Below are positions 17,348 to 25,694 of a stretch of 64,000 nt of DNA, in pieces. Under the pieces are notes generated by a model. It made no database searches. It worked only from the letters and a program-made list of their open reading frames with translations, and was not told the DNA's origin. Source of the DNA: JADKAV01 sp041393775 (lineage in GTDB: Bacteria > Actinomycetota > Actinomycetes > S36-B12 > UBA10799); assembly GCA_041393775.1 (NCBI GenBank), contig JAWKJM010000003.1, positions 1,116,001 to 1,180,000 of the forward strand. Reading direction: 5' to 3'. Within the stretch, counting starts at the first letter, position 1. The number at the start of each line of letters is the position of its first letter. Made by a program: the position numbers and the translations under genes.

Positions 17348-18975
17348 CCTCGATCCACCGGTGGGTTCTGTGATGTGGTCTGTGTGAGGCCGTACTTTGA
17401 TTTGGGACTGGTTCTGGCTGCCGGGCGTGACGGGGCCGCCGGTCCGTGCCGGCCTTTCCACTGTGGTCTTTCGTGCTCGAGCGGGTAGGGGCTTGGCGCC
17501 TGCTGTCAGGTGGTCATGACGGCGGTCCAGAGCCGTTGCCAGTGTGGCTGCCAGGTCCAGTCGCGGGGCAGTCGCAGGCGTAGTTTGCGCGCTGAGCGGG
17601 CGATCCGCGCCGGCAGGTTGATGATCCGTGTGCGAATCGTCGCGGTGGTCGCTTTCGTGAGGGTGCCCCCGGCGAGCACGCCGAGGGCGCGGGTGAGGTT
17701 GAACGCGATCGCCGCGCAGACCAGCCAGGCGGCGTTCGCGGCGAACCGGCCCGACGGCAGGTGGGCCAGCGCGGAGTTCTTCAGGTCGGCGATCACCTGC
17801 TCGATGATCGCGTGGCCGCGGTGGGTGGACTCGGCGGCGACCAGTGGGTCGGGGTTGTCGGTGAACAGGGCGTGATACCGCCAGGCGGGGAACAGCGGGT
17901 CCTGCCGTTTCGTGTGGTTGCGTTCCGGGATTCGGCGCACGATCAGCCGGGCGGTGACATGTTTGGCCTTCGGCCGGGACGCGAACGCCGTGAACTCGAT
18001 CTCGGCGATCTCCGCGGCCGAGATCAGCTCCCCGGTGTCGGGGTCCGGGATCGCCCACGGATACTCGATGCGGGTCCACGCCGCGTCGTCGACGGCGGCG
18101 ATGGCCGCACGCACCCGGGAGTTCAACCGCATCCCGACCGAGAACCGGGCACCGGCCGTGGACACCGCCTGCACGATGTCCGCAGAGCAGTACGCCGAGT
18201 CCGCCCGCACCAGAATCTCACCGGTGGCTCCGCACCGGCGGGCAGTGGTGATCGCATCCCGGATCATCCGCACCGCCCCGTGCGCAGACGGGGCCGCGCC
18301 GCGGCGCAGCCGGGTCGCGGCGATCACCGGCGCCGAATCGGAGGTCGACATGGTGGCCAACTGCGCGTTCAGCCCGCGGACCTTGGTGTAGCCGAACTGC
18401 GCGCCCTGCTTGCCCGGACCGTAAACACCTTTGACGGTGTCATCGATATCGATCAGACACCTGGCTTCGATGCCGGGCAGCAGCCGGGTGTGCCCGGCCA
18501 GCCCGGCCAGAGCCCGGGCGGCGACCGCGTCCAACTGCCGGACATGCCCGAAGGTGAACCCGCGCAAGAACGTGCCCAGCGTCGACGGTGCCCGCACCCC
18601 GGTGAACACCCGTGACGCCCCGGCGTGACGCAGCACATCCAGGTCATCGATGCTGTCCGCCCCGGCGGCCATCCCCGCCACCAGGCTCATCACCTTCGCG
18701 CCCGGGTTCGCCCCGGCGCTCACATGCTTCTCGGCCAGACCCGACAGGCCTACCTTCTGGGCCAGGCGCAGCGCCGGGACCAGCCCGGCCGACACGACCA
18801 GATTCGGTTCATCGAACGACGCCGAAACACGCGCCGGGCCATGAGACAGTTGCATCTACGAGATGCCCTTCTTCTTGTGGATCTGGAAGCTTCGAGAACT
18901 CCCAGTCTCCCCACGAAGCGGGGCATTTCTACGTCACCGCGCCGTCACACCCCCCAGGACATCGGTGGATTCAGG
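17348..18975 (-). mobile_element. IS1380-family insertion sequence, complete
   Basis: A 1628-bp element bounded by terminal inverted repeats. The left end reads CCTCGATCCACCGGTG, and the right end read inward is CCTGAATCCACCGATG (13 of 16 identical). ATTAG flanks both ends (17343-17347 and 18976-18980), a 5-bp target duplication, which fits the 4-5 bp reported for this family. It carries one full transposase gene on the minus strand and looks recently inserted, since ends, duplication and ORF are all intact. Confidence 0.92.
17506..18855 (-). CDS. IS1380-family transposase
   Basis: A 449-residue DDE transposase. Recognisable blocks include the first acidic motif in CLIDIDDTVKGVYGPGKQGA (residues about 133-152), the second in ILVRADSAYCSADIVQ (about 213-228) and the C-terminal HRGHAIIEQVIADLKNSALAH with the conserved Glu. 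This is the usual IS1380 layout, with an Arg-rich tail. The frame has no interruptions, so it is probably active. Confidence 0.93.
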   Translation of the reverse strand: MQLSHGPARVSASFDEPNLVVSAGLVPALRLAQKVGLSGLAEKHVSAGANPGAKVMSLVAGMAAGADSIDDLDVLRHAGASRVFTGVRAPSTLGTFLRGFTFGHVRQLDAVAARALAGLAGHTRLLPGIEARCLIDIDDTVKGVYGPGKQGAQFGYTKVRGLNAQLATMSTSDSAPVIAATRLRRGAAPSAHGAVRMIRDAITTARRCGATGEILVRADSAYCSADIVQAVSTAGARFSVGMRLNSRVRAAIAAVDDAAWTRIEYPWAIPDPDTGELISAAEIAEIEFTAFASRPKAKHVTARLIVRRIPERNHTKRQDPLFPAWRYHALFTDNPDPLVAAESTHRGHAIIEQVIADLKNSALAHLPSGRFAANAAWLVCAAIAFNLTRALGVLAGGTLTKATTATIRTRIINLPARIARSARKLRLRLPRDWTWQPHWQRLWTAVMTT

Positions 18976-18980
18976 ATTAG
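18976..18980. repeat. IS1380 target-site duplication, right copy (ATTAG)
   Basis: The right-hand copy of the 5-bp duplication; see the left copy at 17343-17347. Confidence 0.85.
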
Positions 18981-19045
18981 AGGTTGGGTGGTCCGTGAGC
19001 GGAAAGTACACGTCCAACCTTTCACCAAGTGCGCATCCTCTCGCC

Positions 19046-19402
19046 CGAAATCGGCGCGTGTTCACGGTGGCCGCAGGGGTTTGCCGCGAGGTTAGAGAAC
19101 GTGCACGAGGTTAGAGAATGCACGTGTGGCCTCTCTAACGTCGTGCACGTTCTCTAGTCCGAAAATGGCTGGTGTGCTCGGTAGCGGTAGGAGTTGGCCG
19201 CGAGGTTAGAGAATGGTCGCGAGGTTAGAGAATGGTCGCGAGGTTAGAGATTGTGCACGAGGTTAGTGAACGCACGTGTGGCTTCTCTAACTTCGTGCAC
19301 GTTCTCTAACCCGAGCGGTTTCCGCCGGGCGTTTTCCCGCCTGAACGGGCGGCCGGCCACCGCCATGGACCACTAACGCGAGCGATTTGCGCCCGGCACG
19401 GC
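19046..19402. repeat. family-1 intergenic repeat, locus C (reverse orientation)
   Basis: The reverse-oriented form of the family. It holds a first hairpin 19091-19157 ending TCTCTAGTCCGAAAATGGCTGG, then three to four direct 19-bp units and the main hairpin 19243-19310. It ends with two CGCCTGAACG-type modules. It occupies most of the 670-bp gap between the IS element and the Dabb gene. No coding sequence is credible in 18981-19529. Confidence 0.85.
19201..19276. repeat. iteron-like array: four 19-bp units with exact period
   Basis: CGAGGTTAG recurs at 19201, 19220, 19239 and 19258. The first two units are identical, CGAGGTTAGAGAATGGTCG; the third and fourth diverge after GGTTAG. Each full unit has complementary ends (CGA and TCG). 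This is the clearest view of the 19-bp building block of family 1. Confidence 0.85.
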
Positions 19403-19529
19403 CCGGATGACTAACCCAACGTCCAAAACTCTCACCAACCCCCCAACGCGAGCCTGAGCCCCTAGCCAGGTGACGCGATTGGCACGGTTCCCGGCCGGAC
19501 CCGGCGGCGGGAGTTCTACGATCAGAACT

Positions 19530-19808
19530 GTGATCACGCATGTTGTCATGATGAAACTGCACGACTCGACCGACCGGGTGGAGGCGGTGACCCGCCTGCG
19601 CGACCTCGAGGGCAAGATCCCCGAGCTGTTGTCCGTCGAGGTGCTCGCGGACACGCTCGGCCGTACAGGTGCCTTCGATCTGGTGCTGCGCACCACGCAC
19701 GACGACGAGCACGGCCTGCTCGGCTATCTGGAGCACCCATTGCATCAGGAACTGATGGTCTGGCTGCGGCCACGCCTGGCGGAGCGCGCGGTGGTGGACG
19801 CCCGTTGA
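19530..19808 (+). CDS. Dabb-domain (stress-responsive alpha-beta barrel) protein
   Basis: A 92-residue ferredoxin-like Dabb domain, with N-terminal ITHVVMMKLHD and the strand GAFDLVLRTTHDDEHGLLGYLEHPLHQEL typical of the family. Dabb proteins are dimeric barrels with varied roles, so no reaction can be assigned. The GTG at 19530 matches the family's N-terminus. The stop overlaps the TTG start of the lyase gene, implying co-expression. Confidence 0.8.
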   Translation: MITHVVMMKLHDSTDRVEAVTRLRDLEGKIPELLSVEVLADTLGRTGAFDLVLRTTHDDEHGLLGYLEHPLHQELMVWLRPRLAERAVVDAR

Positions 19809-20698
19809 GTGCGGTCCGGATCGTCGAGGTCGGGCCGCGCGACGGTCTGCAGAACGAAGCGGTGGTGTTCGACACGCAGACCAAAGTGGAGTTCATCAAC
19901 CGCTGTGTGGCCGCCGGGATCGAACGGATCGAGGTAGCCAGTTTCGTCAATCCGAAGCGGGTGCCACAGATGGCCGACGCCGAAGCGGTGCTCTCGTCCC
20001 TGAAGCCTGATGCTGCCTCGTACATCGGTCTGGTGCTCAATGAGCGGGGATTCGAGCGAGCTGCCGTCACGGCGGTCGACGAGGTGAATCTGGTCGTCAT
20101 GGTGACCGACACGTTCTCCGAGAAGAACCAGGGGATGACTACGGCACAAGCGATAGCGGCGGCGGCGGCGATCGCGCCTCGTGCCAGAGCGGCCGGACTA
20201 CCGGTGAGCGTGACCCTGTCGGCGTCCTTCGGATGCCCCTACGAGGGGGAGGTCGAGGTGGCACGCCTCGTCGACGTCGCGAGCCAGGTGGCCGCCGCAG
20301 GGATCGACGAGTTGGCGATCGCGGACACCATCGGGGTGGCGGTCCCTCGCGACGTCCACCTGAGATTGTCGGCGGTGCAGCAGGCCGTGGACGTGCCTTT
20401 GCGAGTCCACGTGCACAACACCCGCAACACGGGTTATGCCAGCGCGCTGGCCGCTGCAGAAGCAGGGGTCACCGTGCTGGACGCATCGCTGGGCGGGATC
20501 GGCGGGTGCCCCTTCGCCCCCCGCGCCACCGGCAACATCGCCACCGAGGATCTCGTATACGCCCTAGAGCGTTCCGGTTTCGAGACGGGCCTGGACCTTG
20601 ATGCGCTGTGCCGGATCAGCGAATGGCTGGGCGAGAGGCTGGGGCGTCCGACGCCGGGCTTGCTGGCCAAGGCAGGGCCCTTCCCGCCGGTGGGCTGA
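19805..20698 (+). CDS. hydroxymethylglutaryl-CoA lyase-type enzyme
   Basis: A 297-residue HMGL-like TIM-barrel protein. Visible motifs are EVGPRDGLQNE (residues 8-18, metal and catalytic Arg region), VHVHNTRNTGYA (metal-binding His residues) and GIGGCPFAPRATGNIATED (the HMG-CoA lyase signature with its catalytic Cys). It would cleave HMG-CoA to acetoacetate and acetyl-CoA in leucine breakdown, or act on a related hydroxyacyl-CoA. It appears to start at TTG, overlapping the Dabb stop. No other leucine-catabolic genes are nearby. Confidence 0.87.
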   Translation: MSAVRIVEVGPRDGLQNEAVVFDTQTKVEFINRCVAAGIERIEVASFVNPKRVPQMADAEAVLSSLKPDAASYIGLVLNERGFERAAVTAVDEVNLVVMVTDTFSEKNQGMTTAQAIAAAAAIAPRARAAGLPVSVTLSASFGCPYEGEVEVARLVDVASQVAAAGIDELAIADTIGVAVPRDVHLRLSAVQQAVDVPLRVHVHNTRNTGYASALAAAEAGVTVLDASLGGIGGCPFAPRATGNIATEDLVYALERSGFETGLDLDALCRISEWLGERLGRPTPGLLAKAGPFPPVG

Positions 20699-20719
20699 CA
20701 CGTTGGTGATCCAATGTGC

Positions 20720-21062
20720 TTCGTTCAGGCGGGGAAATGCCGGGCGGAAATCGCTCGCGTTAGTCGTCCATGGCCGTGGCCGGTTCAGGCGGGCAAATGC
20801 CGGGCGGAAACCGCTCGGGTTAGAGAATGTGCACGAGGTTAGAGAAGCCACACGTGCGTTCACTAACCTCGTGCACGATCTCTAACCTGGCGACCATTCT
20901 CTAACCTCGCGACCAACTCCTGCGGCGACCGAGTACATTTTCGGACTAGAGAACGTCCACGACGTTAGAGAAGCCACACGTGTATTCACTAGCCTGGTGC
21001 ACGATCTCTAACCTCGCGGCCAACCCCTCGCGGCGACCGAGTACACGAGCCGGTTTGCGGAC
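20720..21062. repeat. family-1 intergenic repeat, locus D
   Basis: Two CGTTCAGGCGGG modules, a hairpin at 20819-20886, a TTCGGACTAGAG junction and a second hairpin at 20945-21012. It has forward orientation and lies in the 476-bp gap between two plus-strand genes. No ORF is supported in this gap. Confidence 0.85.
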
Positions 21063-21174
21063 TAGTCCCGCAGGTTCGCCTTACGCCTGCTCGCCCGCAG
21101 AACCCCTGCCGGGAACGCGAAGGCTGACATCGCCGGTGGATACGCTGAAGGCCAGGGTGAGGAACGGAGACGAC

Positions 21175-22323
21175 ATGGGTGAAATGCTGTCCATGGGGGT
21201 GCTCGGCCAGTCCGCCAAGGAGAACGAACACCGCCTGCCGATCCACCCCCGACACTTCGATCGCATCGACGCAGACCTGCGCGCGCACATGTGGCTCGAG
21301 GAGGGCTACGGCCGCGACTTCGGCGTTCCGGACGAGGCACTGGAACTGATGGTCGCCGGTCTCAAAACCCACACGCAGATCATGGATGAGTCCGACATCG
21401 TGCTGTTGCCCAAACCGACGCTGTCCGATGTCCGGCAGATGCGCGCTGGCCAGGCGCTGTGGGGATGGCCGCACTGCGTTCAAGACACTGCGCTCACCCA
21501 GGTCGCGATCGACCACAGGCTGACCCTGATCGCGTGGGAAGCCATGAACCACTGGACCGAACACGGCACTTTTGTCGTGCACGTTTTCCACATGAACAAC
21601 GAGATCGCCGGCTACGCCTCGGTGCTGCACGCCATGATCCTGCGGGGAATGACGGGGGCTTACGGTCGCAAGCGCAAGGCGGTGCTGCTCGGTTTCGGCA
21701 ACACCGCCCGGGGGGCAGCCAACGCGCTGAAGAGCCTCGGCATCACAGACATCGTCGCCTTGACGATGCGCGAGGTGGAAGCGGTAGCATCGCCGATCCC
21801 CAATGTCGTGCTCGGTCACTTCGACCGGATGGACGGTGAACGTTCGCATACGGTGACACTCAAGTCCACCGGGCCGGTTCCGACATCGGAGTACCTGACC
21901 GAGTTCGATGTCATCGTCAACTGCGTACTGCAGGACACCGACGACCCCATGATGTTCCTCGGCGAGGATGACCTGCCGCGCCTAGCGCCCGGCACGCTGA
22001 TCGTCGACGTCTCCTGCGACGCCGGGATGGGCTTCCCCTTCGCCAGACCCACCACGTTCGAGGACCCGATGTTCAGTGTCGGCACCGACGTGCACTATTA
22101 CGGTGTCGACCACAGTCCGTCGCTGCTGTGGGAGTCCGCGACCTGGGAGATCAGCGAGGCGATCATCCCGCACATCCGCTCGGTCATGACCGGCGATACG
22201 GGGTGGGACGAGAACCCGACGATCGGTCGTGCGATCGAAGTCCGGCACGGCATTGTGCAGAATCCCAAGATCCTGTCGTTCCAGAACCGGTCGGCCGAAT
22301 TCCCGCATCCGGTCGTGGGCTGA
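21175..22323 (+). CDS. N5-(carboxyethyl)ornithine synthase-like dehydrogenase
   Basis: A 382-residue protein of the alanine dehydrogenase/transhydrogenase fold. The N-terminus (SAKENEHRLPIHPRHFDRI) and the dinucleotide-binding VLLGFGNTARGAANAL (about residues 168-183) match carboxyethylornithine synthase. That enzyme condenses pyruvate with ornithine or lysine using NADPH. A later DVSCDAGMGFPFA segment matches the family. The ATG at 21175 has GGAG just upstream. The true amino donor is unknown in actinobacteria, and there is no operon partner. Confidence 0.75.
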   Translation: MGEMLSMGVLGQSAKENEHRLPIHPRHFDRIDADLRAHMWLEEGYGRDFGVPDEALELMVAGLKTHTQIMDESDIVLLPKPTLSDVRQMRAGQALWGWPHCVQDTALTQVAIDHRLTLIAWEAMNHWTEHGTFVVHVFHMNNEIAGYASVLHAMILRGMTGAYGRKRKAVLLGFGNTARGAANALKSLGITDIVALTMREVEAVASPIPNVVLGHFDRMDGERSHTVTLKSTGPVPTSEYLTEFDVIVNCVLQDTDDPMMFLGEDDLPRLAPGTLIVDVSCDAGMGFPFARPTTFEDPMFSVGTDVHYYGVDHSPSLLWESATWEISEAIIPHIRSVMTGDTGWDENPTIGRAIEVRHGIVQNPKILSFQNRSAEFPHPVVG

Positions 22324-22329
22324 GGACTT

Positions 22330-23553
22330 CTACGGCTCGACGGTCACACCTTTGCCGATCACCACTACCCCACCGGCGCTGACCGTGAAACGCTCCCGGT
22401 CGCGCTCGAGGTCCACGCCGATCTGGGCGCCGTCGGGAATATCCACCCACTTGTCGATGACAGCGTGCCGGATCACCGCATTCCGTCCGATCCGCACCCC
22501 CGGCATCAGCACGGAACCTTCGATGAAGGCGCCTTCGAGCACCCGCACGTCCGAGGACAGCACGGACTGCCGGACGTGGCCGCCGGAGACGATCGAACCA
22601 GCTCCCACCATGGACTCGTGAGCGTTGCCGCCGAGCGCGAACTTCGCCGGCGGCAGGGGTGGGACGTACGTCAGGATGGGCCACTTGCGGTTGTAAAGGT
22701 TGAAGACCGGGTGGACGCTGACCAGGTCCATATGGGCGTCGTGGTATGCGTCCAGGCTCCCGACGTCACGCCAGTAACCGCGGTCCCGATCGGTGGCTCC
22801 AGGGACTTCGTTGTCGGAGAAGTCGTAGACGTGTGCGAGGCCCTGGGAGGTGAGCATCGGGATGATGTTGCCGCCCATGTCGTGGATGGACCCCTCATCG
22901 GCGGCGTCGATTTTCAGCGCCTCGACGAGGACATCGGTGGAGAAGATGTAGTTGCCCATGGACACGTAGGACTCGTTCGGGCTCTCGGGGATTGCCGGGG
23001 GGTCAGCCGGCTTCTCGTGGAAGGCGCTGATCCGCTGCCCGGTGACATCGGTCTCTATGACCCCGAACGGGGTTGCGTCCGCGCGCGCCATCCGGATGCC
23101 CGCTACAGTCACGCCGGCACCGGAGTCCATGTGCTGGTCGAGCATCTGCGCCGGGTCCATGCGGTAGATGTGGTCGGCGCCGAAGACCGCGACGTAGTCG
23201 GGGCGCTCGTCGTAGACCAGGTTCAGGGATTGGTAGATCGCGTCGGCCGATCCCATATACCAGCGCGGCCCGAGGCGTTGCTGCGCCGGAACCGGGGTCA
23301 CGTAGTCGCCCATCAGGTTCGACATGCGCCAGGTCGTGGTGATGTGCCGGTCCAAGGAGTGCGACTTGTACTGCGTCAGCACCGCGATCCGCGCGAATCC
23401 CGCGTTGACCAGATTCGACAGCACGAAGTCGATCATGCGATACGACCCACCGAAGGGCACCGCCGGCTTCGCCCGGTCGGCCGTCAGTGGCATGAGGCGC
23501 TTGCCCTCTCCACCGGCAAGCACGATTCCCAGAACGCTCGGTCCTTCTCTCAC
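22330..23553 (-). CDS. glgC: glucose-1-phosphate adenylyltransferase
   Basis: A 407-residue GlgC, which makes ADP-glucose from glucose-1-phosphate and ATP. Motifs are VLAGGEGKRLMPLTADRAKPAVPFGG read in overlapping parts (nucleotide binding and activator Arg/Lys), FGADHIYRMD and GYWRDVGSLDAYHDA, then a left-handed beta-helix C-terminus. I use the GTG at 23553 (REGPSVLGIVLAGG) because family length fits. It is divergent from glgM/glgA with only 30 bp between, so the two share a promoter region. Confidence 0.93.
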   Translation of the reverse strand: MREGPSVLGIVLAGGEGKRLMPLTADRAKPAVPFGGSYRMIDFVLSNLVNAGFARIAVLTQYKSHSLDRHITTTWRMSNLMGDYVTPVPAQQRLGPRWYMGSADAIYQSLNLVYDERPDYVAVFGADHIYRMDPAQMLDQHMDSGAGVTVAGIRMARADATPFGVIETDVTGQRISAFHEKPADPPAIPESPNESYVSMGNYIFSTDVLVEALKIDAADEGSIHDMGGNIIPMLTSQGLAHVYDFSDNEVPGATDRDRGYWRDVGSLDAYHDAHMDLVSVHPVFNLYNRKWPILTYVPPLPPAKFALGGNAHESMVGAGSIVSGGHVRQSVLSSDVRVLEGAFIEGSVLMPGVRIGRNAVIRHAVIDKWVDIPDGAQIGVDLERDRERFTVSAGGVVVIGKGVTVEP

Positions 23554-23583
23554 ATGCAACACGTTAGACAATGCCAATAGCCT

Positions 23584-24756
23584 ATGGCCGTGCGAACCGC
23601 GATTCTGACCCGTGAGTGGCCTCCATACATCTACGGCGGGGCAGGTGTTCACGTCGAACACCTTGTACCGGAGTTGCGCAAACTCATCGAGGTCGACGTG
23701 CACTGTCTCGGTAGGCCCCGCGACGATGCACAGGCCCACCAGGTGCCCGACTACCTACTGGACGCGAATGCGGCCCTGCAGACCGTCGGTGCGGACCTCG
23801 GGATGGCCGACGCGATCGCCGGATGCGACGTCGCCCATTCCCACACCTGGTACGCCAATCTCGGCGGTCATCTCTCAGGCTTGCTGCACGACATCCCACA
23901 CGTCATCACGGCACACTCCTTGGAGCCCCGACGGCCGTGGAAGCGCGAGCAGCTCGGTGGTGGCTACGCGATCTCCTCGTGGGTGGAGAACACGTCGTAC
24001 CGCAACGCCGATGCCATCATCGCGGTGAGTCGCGGGATGCGAGCGGATGTGCTCGACTGCTACCCGTTCGTGGATCCGGAAAGGGTGTATGTCGTGCACA
24101 ACGGCATCGACACGCAGGCCTACAGCAAGGTGGACGAGATCGATGCGCTGGTCAGTCACGGGGTCGACCCCGAGAAGCCGTATGTGCTGTTCGTCGGCCG
24201 GATCACCAGGCAGAAGGGGATTTCGCATCTCCTGCGAGCGGCCCAGCACTTCGACGAATCCGTCCCGATTGTGCTGTGTGCGGCCTCGCCGGACACTCCG
24301 GAACTCGGCGAGGAGGTCGCCATGGCGATCGACAACCTCAGGTCGAAACGCTCCGGTGTGCACTGGCTCAACGGGCATCTGGAGCGCAGCGACGTCCGGC
24401 AGTTGCTCAGTCACGCGCTGGTGTTCGCCTGCCCCAGCGTCTACGAGCCCCTGGGCATCGTGAACTTGGAGGCGATGGGTTGCGAGGCGCCGGTCGTGGC
24501 AAGTGATGTGGGCGGGATCCCCGAGGTGGTCGTCGACGGTGAAACGGGGCTGCTCGTGCACTACGACGCCGACGACACCGCGGCGTTCGAGGCTGATTTC
24601 GCCGAGGCCATCAACCAAGTCATCGCCGATCCCGCACGCGCACGAAGGATGGGCCAGGCGGGCCGGCAGCGGGCGATCTCGGACTTCGGGTGGGACCGCA
24701 TCGCCGCGCGGACAGTAGAGGTCTACGAGGCGGCGCAACGCGTGCACGGGGGCTAG
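23584..24756 (+). CDS. glgM: glycogen synthase / maltose-1-phosphate synthase (GT4)
   Basis: A 390-residue GT4 glycosyltransferase of the actinobacterial GlgA/GlgM type: ILTREWPPYIYGGAGVHVE at the N-terminus, VGRITRQKGISHLLRAA in the middle, and the donor-site Glu in SVYEPLGIVNLEAMG. In mycobacteria the orthologue mainly couples ADP-glucose to glucose-1-phosphate to give maltose-1-phosphate for alpha-glucan. Sequence does not decide between that and linear glycogen synthesis. It is divergent from glgC, its ADP-glucose supplier. Confidence 0.88.
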   Translation: MAVRTAILTREWPPYIYGGAGVHVEHLVPELRKLIEVDVHCLGRPRDDAQAHQVPDYLLDANAALQTVGADLGMADAIAGCDVAHSHTWYANLGGHLSGLLHDIPHVITAHSLEPRRPWKREQLGGGYAISSWVENTSYRNADAIIAVSRGMRADVLDCYPFVDPERVYVVHNGIDTQAYSKVDEIDALVSHGVDPEKPYVLFVGRITRQKGISHLLRAAQHFDESVPIVLCAASPDTPELGEEVAMAIDNLRSKRSGVHWLNGHLERSDVRQLLSHALVFACPSVYEPLGIVNLEAMGCEAPVVASDVGGIPEVVVDGETGLLVHYDADDTAAFEADFAEAINQVIADPARARRMGQAGRQRAISDFGWDRIAARTVEVYEAAQRVHGG

Positions 24757-24818
24757 CACCAAGCGTGTCCGCCCAGTCCAGCGCCCTGCGGTGCAACGCG
24801 TGCACGGGGGCTAGCACC
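24735..24818. repeat. duplicated 26-bp segment at the 3' end of glgM
   Basis: GCAACGCGTGCACGGGGGCT plus AGCACC occurs at 24735-24760, where it includes the glgM stop codon, and again at 24793-24818, 58 bp downstream. The second copy is outside any gene. It looks like a local duplication of the gene end. The intervening bases are not duplicated. Confidence 0.85.
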
Positions 24819-24869
24819 GCACGTCGGTCCTGCATGGTCGCGTCAACTTCGCAGCATCGGGGACTCGGG

Positions 24870-25454
24870 CTACAGCAGGGTCGCCGCCTGTTCGAAGTCC
24901 AGGCGCGGCATCCGCGGTCTGAACGACTCCGGCCCAGGATGACCGATGTTGACCAGCAGCAGGGAGCGCCAGCGACCGTCGGGGAAGAATGCCGCGTCCA
25001 AGCCGGCGCGGTCGAATCCACCCATTGGCCCCGCAGCCAATCCATGCGCGCGCACCGCCAGGATGAAGTAGCCCGCCTGGATCGCCGCGTTCAAACGAGC
25101 CACATCGACCCGTCGCTCTCGGTCCTGCCACGCCAGCTGCGGGTCGGTGGCGAAAGGCATCAGCGCCGACAGATGCTCATGCCAGTCGCGGTCGTACGCG
25201 AGGATCGCGGTGACAGGCGCGGAGCGCACCTTCACGAGGTTGCCGGGGGATACGTGCGGCTCGAGTGTGGACCTGGCGTCGGCGCTTCGTACGAAGGAAA
25301 TGCGCAGCGGTTGGCTGTTCATCGCGGTCGGGGCCCATTTGACGGACTCGTAGATGTCGCGCAGTGCGTCGTCGGGGACCGATTCGGTGGTGAAGGTGTA
25401 AGCAGTGTGGGCGTCGGCGAAGACGTGATCCACAGTGTCGGTGGTCAGTGTCAT
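24870..25454 (-). CDS. nitroreductase-family oxidoreductase (RutE/HadB-like)
   Basis: A 194-residue FMN-dependent nitroreductase-fold protein, close in length and pattern to malonic semialdehyde reductase RutE: KWAPTAMNSQPLRISFVRS (FMN binding), the GPMGGFDRAGLDAAFFPDG stretch and a VNIGHPG turn. It likely reduces small aldehydes, quinones or nitro compounds with NAD(P)H. The rut context is absent, so the substrate is open. It is convergent with glgM. Confidence 0.83.
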   Translation of the reverse strand: MTLTTDTVDHVFADAHTAYTFTTESVPDDALRDIYESVKWAPTAMNSQPLRISFVRSADARSTLEPHVSPGNLVKVRSAPVTAILAYDRDWHEHLSALMPFATDPQLAWQDRERRVDVARLNAAIQAGYFILAVRAHGLAAGPMGGFDRAGLDAAFFPDGRWRSLLLVNIGHPGPESFRPRMPRLDFEQAATLL

Positions 25455-25550
25455 GTCTTGTGCAACGCGTGACAGGGCAAAAGTATTTCAACCGTCAACT
25501 AGTTTCGGTCCAGGCACGGGTCCTGCGACCGCAGTGCCGAACCCGAGGCG

Positions 25551-25666
25551 TTTGTGACGAAGTTGTGGGCACCCGGACCCGTGTGTCACGTTGCTGGGCG
25601 GTTCCGCCCGTCGGGACGCCCACCTTCGTCCCAACCGCCCGGGCGGCCCGACACCTTCGTCACAAT
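25551..25666. repeat. family-2 palindromic repeat, locus b
   Basis: Starts TTTGTGACGAAGTTG, carries a second degenerate arm (TGTGTCACGTTG) and then two complementary arms, CCACCTTCGTCCCAA and ACACCTTCGTCACAATC. The layout is the nested four-arm palindrome of this family. It lies between the nitroreductase gene and the following minus-strand gene end. Confidence 0.8.
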
Positions 25667-25694
25667 CGCACGCAGCGGGCACCAGGCACTCCCC

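Noticed and set aside
19046..19402. Repeat arrays as a CRISPR array
   Set aside because: The units are only 19 bp and abut, without unique spacers, occur in both orientations and have no cas genes nearby.
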